DNA from: Actinomycetota bacterium
GTDB lineage: Bacteria; Actinomycetota; Humimicrobiia; Humimicrobiales; Humimicrobiaceae
Direction: 5' to 3'
Assembly: GCA_018894445.1 (NCBI GenBank)
Contig: JAHIPJ010000090.1
Span: 1-10,442, forward strand
Length of the DNA: 10,442 nt
Of the stretch, positions 7,150 to 10,442 are shown piece by piece (within the stretch, counting starts at the first letter, position 1; every line of letters begins with the position of its first letter). The notes under the pieces are model-generated. The model had not been told where the DNA came from. It worked only from the letters and a program-made list of their open reading frames with translations, and did no database searches. The translations under genes were made by a program, and so were the position numbers.

Positions 7150-7893
7150 TTAAATACCCATTCCGCCATCCAGATTTATTACAGTACCGGTTATATAATT
7201 GGAGTCATCACTTGCCAGAAAAAGCGCTGTCTTTGCAACATCGTCTACACTTCCCAGCCTCCCGGTAGGAATTTGCTCCATCAATTTTTCCTTTATTTTA
7301 TCACTTAACTTTTTGGTCATTTCAGTCTCAATATAGCCAGGAGCTATAGCATTAACCAGAATATTTCTGCCCGCAAGTTCTCTGGCAAGGGTCTTTGTAA
7401 GCCCTATTATTCCGGCTTTAGATGACGAGTAATTACTCTGTCCCGCATTCCCGTGAACCCCGACTATTGAAGATATATTTATTATTTTTCCACTTCTGTT
7501 CTTTACCATATATTTAACTGTATGCTTGGAACAGATAAAAGCTCCGGTCAGGTTTATATCAATTACTTTCTTCCAATCTTCAAGACTCATCCTGAGTATT
7601 AGATTATCCCTGGTGATTCCGGCATTATTGACCAGAATATCAATCCTGCCTTCAGCCTCAATAATTTTTTCTATAGACTGCTCCACACTTTTTTCATCGG
7701 TTATATCCACTTTGAAAAAAATAACTTTACCATCATAAGCCGGCTGGAGTTCACCTACGGTCCTGGCTCCTTCTTCCTGGTTGACATCAAAAATATATAC
7801 AGATGCACCTTCCTTTAAAAAAGTCTGACTAATCTTCTTTCCAATTCCCCTGGCACCGCCGGTTATTATGGCCACCCTATCTTTAAGCCTCAT
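7150..7893 (-). CDS. fabG: 3-oxoacyl-ACP reductase
   Basis: A 247-aa classical short-chain dehydrogenase, normal for FabG, that reduces 3-oxoacyl-ACP to 3-hydroxyacyl-ACP, normally with NADPH. The cofactor motif TGGARGIG is at residues 11-18, NNAG follows around 88-91, and the catalytic Ser142-Tyr155-Lys159 (NYSSSK) has correct spacing. APGYIETEM and the C-terminal INLDGGMGI are typical FabG blocks. ATG at 7893 has a strong GGAAGGA site 7 nt upstream. The start lies inside the end of fabD, an 11-bp overlap that implies coupled translation. Placement between fabD and fabF supports FabG over other reductases of this large superfamily. Confidence 0.96.
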   Translation of the reverse strand: MRLKDRVAIITGGARGIGKKISQTFLKEGASVYIFDVNQEEGARTVGELQPAYDGKVIFFKVDITDEKSVEQSIEKIIEAEGRIDILVNNAGITRDNLILRMSLEDWKKVIDINLTGAFICSKHTVKYMVKNRSGKIINISSIVGVHGNAGQSNYSSSKAGIIGLTKTLARELAGRNILVNAIAPGYIETEMTKKLSDKIKEKLMEQIPTGRLGSVDDVAKTALFLASDDSNYITGTVINLDGGMGI

Positions 7894-8893
7894 TTATAAT
7901 TCCTTCCTTTTTTAATGCATTTTTTAAATTATCAATATCTTCCATTTTGTTGGTGTCAAGTATGATAATATCCTTGCCACTCCTTTGTGCAATTCTACTA
8001 ACCAATCCGGATAAAACTTCCCCGGGACCAACTTCTACAAATATCCCGACACCCTTACCAAGCAGGTACTCAATACTGTCGACCCACCTTATGGGACCGG
8101 TCAGCTGGCCGGTCAAAGTCTTTTTAATATCATTCCTATCCCTGTAAGCCACCTCGGTGGTGGAAAAGAAAGGTAATTTCATGTCTGTAAGTTTAACATT
8201 CTCTTCAATAAATCTTCCAAGCTTATCTGAAACTTCCTTCATTAGTGGGGAGTGCGAAGCAATGCCGACTTTAAGCGGTATTATCTTTCTTACCCCTCTT
8301 GATTTTAATTCTTTTATCGCTTCCCCAACTGCGTCTTCACATCCGCTTATCACTATTTGCAAGTAGTCATTATAATTGGCAACAAATACCCTGTCCTTCA
8401 AACCACCAAGAACATCTTCAATTATACTTATCCCTGTCCCCAAAACAGCAGCCATCATTCCTTTTGCACTCCTGTCAGCTTCACTCATAATTTTTCCCCT
8501 GTATCCAACAAGCTTCACCCCCTGCTCAAAACTATAAGCGCCGCCGCTATAAATCGCGCTGTATTCTCCCAGGCTATGTCCCAATACAGTATAGATGCAC
8601 TCCATGTTTATGAAAAGATCATTTACTATATAATCATTTAGAGCACAGCTTAAGGTGTAAATTGAAATCTGACTAAACCGGGTATTATCAAGTGAATTAT
8701 CCCTATCGCTGCCGCTAATTATCTTTAATATATCTTTACCTACAATCTCACTTGAAATTTCAAAGTACTTTCTATATTTGCCATTGGCGCCTAAAAATTC
8801 TTCCCCCATATTCTGGTACTGCGAACCCTGACCCGGAAACATAAGGGCAATCCTTTTAAAGTCCCCAGTATTTTTTGTGTTTTTACCATTCAA
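7883..8893 (-). CDS. fabD: Malonyl-CoA:ACP transacylase
   Basis: A 336-aa cytosolic acyltransferase that moves malonyl from CoA to acyl carrier protein, feeding FabF. Visible motifs are FPGQGSQYQNMG near the N-terminus, the nucleophile elbow GHSLGEYS with Ser107, catalytic His214 in ASHSPLM, and VEVGPGEVLSGL. It is slightly longer than usual FabD (about 310 aa): a short polar N-terminal extension precedes the core and a charged tail ends it. The start is TTG at 8893 with GGAAGGA 9 nt upstream; the nearby ATG (8887-8889) is out of frame, and the first in-frame ATG falls in LMFPGQG, too late. It lies 15 nt after fabZ and overlaps fabG by 11 bp. Confidence 0.96.
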   Translation of the reverse strand: MNGKNTKNTGDFKRIALMFPGQGSQYQNMGEEFLGANGKYRKYFEISSEIVGKDILKIISGSDRDNSLDNTRFSQISIYTLSCALNDYIVNDLFINMECIYTVLGHSLGEYSAIYSGGAYSFEQGVKLVGYRGKIMSEADRSAKGMMAAVLGTGISIIEDVLGGLKDRVFVANYNDYLQIVISGCEDAVGEAIKELKSRGVRKIIPLKVGIASHSPLMKEVSDKLGRFIEENVKLTDMKLPFFSTTEVAYRDRNDIKKTLTGQLTGPIRWVDSIEYLLGKGVGIFVEVGPGEVLSGLVSRIAQRSGKDIIILDTNKMEDIDNLKNALKKEGIINEA

Positions 8894-8908
8894 CTAAAGA
8901 AATCCTTC

Positions 8909-9337
8909 CTAGCCCAGAGCAAACATTATATCCGTCGTGCAGGCAATATCATTTCCAACCATTGCCCTTCCCTTTGCCTTACCAATATTTCTCTTAAAGC
9001 TTTCCATCTCCACCTCTACCGTCAGTTCATCGCCAGGCTTTACTATTCTCCTGAACCTGGCTTTATCTATACCGGCAAATAATACAAGTTTTCCTTTATT
9101 TTCAGGCAGCATAAGAACTGAAACTGCTCCTGCCTGGGCAATAGTCTCAACTATGAGAACTCCGGGCATAATGGGGTTGGAGGGAAAATGTCCCTTAAAA
9201 TAATATTCTTCCTGCCTGACATATTTTACTGCTTTAATTCTCTTGCCTGGCTCAACTTCAATAATTTTATCGATTAAAAGAAAAGGGTCTCTGTGGGGAA
9301 TAATACTTTCAATATCTTTCCTGCTCATTTCTTTCAT
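8909..9337 (-). CDS. fabZ: 3-hydroxyacyl-ACP dehydratase
   Basis: A 142-aa hot-dog-fold dehydratase that converts 3-hydroxyacyl-ACP to trans-2-enoyl-ACP. The family signature is complete: IIPHRDPFLLID near the N-terminus, and GHFPSNPIMPGVLIVE with catalytic His50 and Glu64. The length is typical for FabZ and shorter than FabA, and the HFPxxPxMPG pattern with Glu fits FabZ. ATG at 9337 has AAAGGA about 8 nt upstream. It is the first gene of the fab/acc cluster, so the promoter should lie in 9338-9575. The enoyl reductase that would take its product is not in the window. Confidence 0.96.
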   Translation of the reverse strand: MKEMSRKDIESIIPHRDPFLLIDKIIEVEPGKRIKAVKYVRQEEYYFKGHFPSNPIMPGVLIVETIAQAGAVSVLMLPENKGKLVLFAGIDKARFRRIVKPGDELTVEVEMESFKRNIGKAKGRAMVGNDIACTTDIMFALG

Positions 9338-9392
9338 AACTTGTTTCCTTTATATAAAAAAATCCTTAATGATAAATATAAAATGGAACCCC

Positions 9393-9417
9393 TGCAGCTT
9401 TTTAGATAGACGCTGCA
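9393..9417 (-). other. Candidate leader hairpin upstream of fabZ
   Basis: TGCAGC (9393-9398) and GCTGCA (9412-9417) form a perfect 6-bp stem with a 13-nt loop, 56-80 nt upstream of the fabZ start. A second GCTGCA at 9466-9471 could pair with the same TGCAGC arm. No T-run follows on either strand, so it is not a standard terminator. It may act in the fab leader RNA or reflect the DNA repeat described separately. Confidence 0.25.
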
Positions 9418-9474
9418 ATATTTTTATAGTTTCATAGAAAAACCGCCACTCTGACTCAATAGCCGGCTGCAATA
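9412..9474 (-). repeat. Direct repeat TATTGCAGC flanking a candidate fab promoter
   Basis: On the minus strand TATTGCAGC occurs exactly at 9474-9466 and 9420-9412, 54 bp apart, near five helical turns. Both copies continue with CTAT after 2-3 bases, so the similarity extends beyond the core. One copy lies just upstream of the candidate -35 and the other just downstream of the expected start site, as expected for paired operator sites. It matches neither the FapR nor the FabT operator as I know them. A transcription-factor role is inference. Confidence 0.35.
9431..9459 (-). promoter_or_regulatory. Candidate promoter of the fab/acc operon
   Basis: On the minus strand TTGAGT (9459-9454) and TATGAA (9436-9431) are separated by exactly 17 bp, each matching 4 of 6 consensus bases. 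Transcription would start near 9424, giving an 87-nt leader that contains the TGCAGC/GCTGCA stem. The hexamers are modest, but this is the best-spaced pair I found upstream of fabZ. Confidence 0.35.
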
Positions 9475-9517
9475 CAGAATTCCGTCTTTTTTTCGTTACC
9501 TATTCTTTCTTTTTTTA

Positions 9518-9523
9518 TATAAT
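9518..9523 (+). promoter_or_regulatory. Candidate -10 hexamer of the TM2-birA pair
   Basis: A perfect TATAAT lies 52 nt before the TM2-protein start and follows a long pyrimidine tract (9483-9516). No good -35 is seen at 16-18 bp (GTTACC at 9495-9500). Just downstream, AGTATTACT (9528-9536) is a small inverted repeat at the expected start site. Only the -10 position and orientation support it. Confidence 0.35.
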
Positions 9524-9575
9524 GTATAGTATTACTCATTAGAAAATAGAAAAAATTATTAAAAAGGAGCAAACA

Positions 9576-9776
9576 TTGAAAGAGGTAAACTGGGTTTTAG
9601 CGCTGGTAATGTCTATTATTTTTGGACAGCTTGGCGTAGACAGGTTCATAATGGGTCATGTAGGCCTGGGGATTTTAAAACTGATAACATTTGGCGGTTT
9701 TGGAATCTGGTGGATTATTGATGTCATTTTAATTGCTACTAAATATAATTTTAGCAATGTAAAATGGGTTGACTGA
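9576..9776 (+). CDS. Small TM2-domain membrane protein
   Basis: A 66-aa integral membrane protein of the TM2 family: two hydrophobic helices (about residues 6-17 with the start of the domain, and 45-55) joined by the hallmark GQLGVDRFIMGHVGLGILKL and GGFGIWWIIDVILI blocks, including the DRF motif. The family's biochemical function is unknown, and I do not assign one. Start is TTG at 9576 with a strong AAGGAG site 6 nt upstream, which outweighs the absence of ATG. The full TM2 domain fills the protein, so it is not a fragment. It is transcribed away from the fab operon, and birA follows after 19 nt, so the two may share a transcript. Confidence 0.9.
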   Translation: MKEVNWVLALVMSIIFGQLGVDRFIMGHVGLGILKLITFGGFGIWWIIDVILIATKYNFSNVKWVD

Positions 9777-9795
9777 ATAAATCCTTAAATATTAA

Positions 9796-10442
9796 ATGAT
9801 AAATTTCAATTTAGATAAGTATAAAAAGTCCCTTGAGACCGATTATATCGGAAAAAATATCATTTATTTAAAAAAGGTAGACTCCACCAATAATTTTGCC
9901 TCTAAACTTATAAAGAAAAGATCTGGTTTGAAGAATAGTCCTTTAGAAGGGACTGTGGTGCTGGCTGAAACTCAGGAAAAAGGCAAAGGCAGACTGGAAA
10001 GAGTGTGGATATCTCCTGAAGGAGGTCTATGGTTTACCATAATACTTAAAACCGGACTTGAAGAAAAAAATCTCCCGGAAGTTACATTGATTGCCGCTTA
10101 TTCTATCGCTTCTGTACTGGATGCAGAATATAAAATAAAAACAATCATAAAATGGCCTAACGATATTTATTATGAAAAATTAAAGTTAGGCGGTATTTTA
10201 ACTGAAGTTGAAAAAATAGACACCTATATTTATTTAATTATTGGAATTGGTATAAATGCAAACCTGGATACAGAAGACCTTGCCCCTTTTGGTAAAAAAT
10301 CAGTATCTATTAAAACTATATTGGGTAAAGATATAGAAAGAGAATCTTTCCTATCAAAAATACTGCTTGATTTTGAGAGAGATTATAAATATTACTCCCA
10401 GACAAGAGATTTTAAAACTTTATTTAAAAAAATAGAAAAAAT
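9796..10442 (+). CDS. birA: Biotin-[acetyl-CoA carboxylase] ligase (partial, 3' end beyond window)
   Basis: The open frame runs 215 codons to the window edge without a stop. It encodes biotin protein ligase, which makes biotinyl-AMP and attaches biotin to AccB. Motifs in order: KKVDSTNNFA near residues 26-35, the biotin/ATP loop ETQEKGKGRLERVW, SPEGGLWFTI, IKWPNDIYY with KLGGILTE, and GIGINAN. There is no N-terminal winged helix, so this is a monofunctional ligase and not a BirA-type repressor. In the GRGRxGRxW loop the second Arg-preceding glycine is Glu (GKGRLERVW); variation at this site is tolerated in some homologues, so activity is probable but not certain. ATG at 9796 has no clear Shine-Dalgarno. 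The C-terminal domain, if any, is cut off. Confidence 0.93.
   Translation, partial: MINFNLDKYKKSLETDYIGKNIIYLKKVDSTNNFASKLIKKRSGLKNSPLEGTVVLAETQEKGKGRLERVWISPEGGLWFTIILKTGLEEKNLPEVTLIAAYSIASVLDAEYKIKTIIKWPNDIYYEKLKLGGILTEVEKIDTYIYLIIGIGINANLDTEDLAPFGKKSVSIKTILGKDIERESFLSKILLDFERDYKYYSQTRDFKTLFKKIEK

Larger units (their letters stand above)
4094..9337 (-). other. fabZ-fabD-fabG-fabF-accD-accA operon
   Basis: Six same-strand genes are packed with gaps of 15, -11, 37, 12 and 1 nt and no internal terminator that I can see, so a single transcript is likely. The order groups the elongation-cycle enzymes first and the carboxyltransferase last. It resembles the streptococcal fab/acc locus, but accB, accC, acpP, fabH and an enoyl reductase are missing here. 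They must be encoded elsewhere for the pathway to work. Confidence 0.8.

Noticed and set aside
7113..7169. Longer FabF start at 7169 with 19 extra residues
   Set aside because: It overlaps fabG by 20 nt, adds residues unlike FabF, and the clear AAAGGA site serves the ATG at 7112.
9243..9437. 64-codon plus-strand frame across the fabZ start and spacer
   Set aside because: No ribosome binding site or recognisable domain, and it is largely antisense to fabZ.
9483..9516. Pyrimidine tract with T-runs as a possible terminator
   Set aside because: No stable stem precedes it and no plus-strand gene ends upstream; it lies directly before the TM2 -10 hexamer.

Overview
The window is AT-rich bacterial chromosome with dense, ordinary housekeeping genes. 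I see no mobile element, rRNA or tRNA gene, or CRISPR array. A PASTA-domain kinase with its PP2C phosphatase, type II fatty-acid genes with a split AccA/AccD carboxyltransferase, and GGA-type ribosome binding sites point to a low-GC lineage, probably Gram-positive-like (Bacillota or a deep uncultured relative). The sequence does not fix the phylum. Three of the ten complete genes start with TTG (malic enzyme, fabD, TM2 protein).

Layout. At 1-58 (minus) is the start of an unidentified gene, overlapping by ATGA the stop of a short malic enzyme (55-1281, minus). A 232-bp AT-rich divergent spacer (1282-1513) follows, with a repeated ACTAGTT box and a -10 hexamer. Next on plus are prpC (1514-2266) and prkC (2270-4087), a phosphatase/kinase pair separated by 3 nt. 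prkC converges on accA with only 6 bp between stop codons. On minus from 9337 to 4094 runs a compact six-gene cluster in transcription order fabZ-fabD-fabG-fabF-accD-accA, with gaps of 15, -11, 37, 12 and 1 nt. A 238-bp divergent spacer (9338-9575) separates it from a plus-strand pair: a 66-aa TM2 membrane protein (9576-9776) and the 5' part of birA, biotin-protein ligase (9796 to the window edge).

How they work together. AccA and AccD form the carboxyltransferase half of acetyl-CoA carboxylase and make malonyl-CoA. FabD moves malonyl onto ACP, FabF condenses, FabG reduces and FabZ dehydrates. BirA would biotinylate AccB, the carboxyl carrier. accB, accC, acpP, fabH and an enoyl reductase are not in the window, so the pathway is incomplete here. 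The PrpC/PrkC pair is the usual reversible Ser/Thr phosphorylation switch that senses the cell wall through extracellular PASTA repeats. Malic enzyme links malate to pyruvate and can supply reduced cofactor, but a link to fatty-acid synthesis is only inference.

I do not find a convincing new system. The points most worth a second look are regulatory: a 9-bp direct repeat flanking a candidate fab promoter, a likely leaderless prpC mRNA, the convergent prkC/accA ends with a strong intragenic hairpin, and the ACTAGTT boxes two helical turns apart. The FabF start is moved to 7112 from the longest possible start at 7169.
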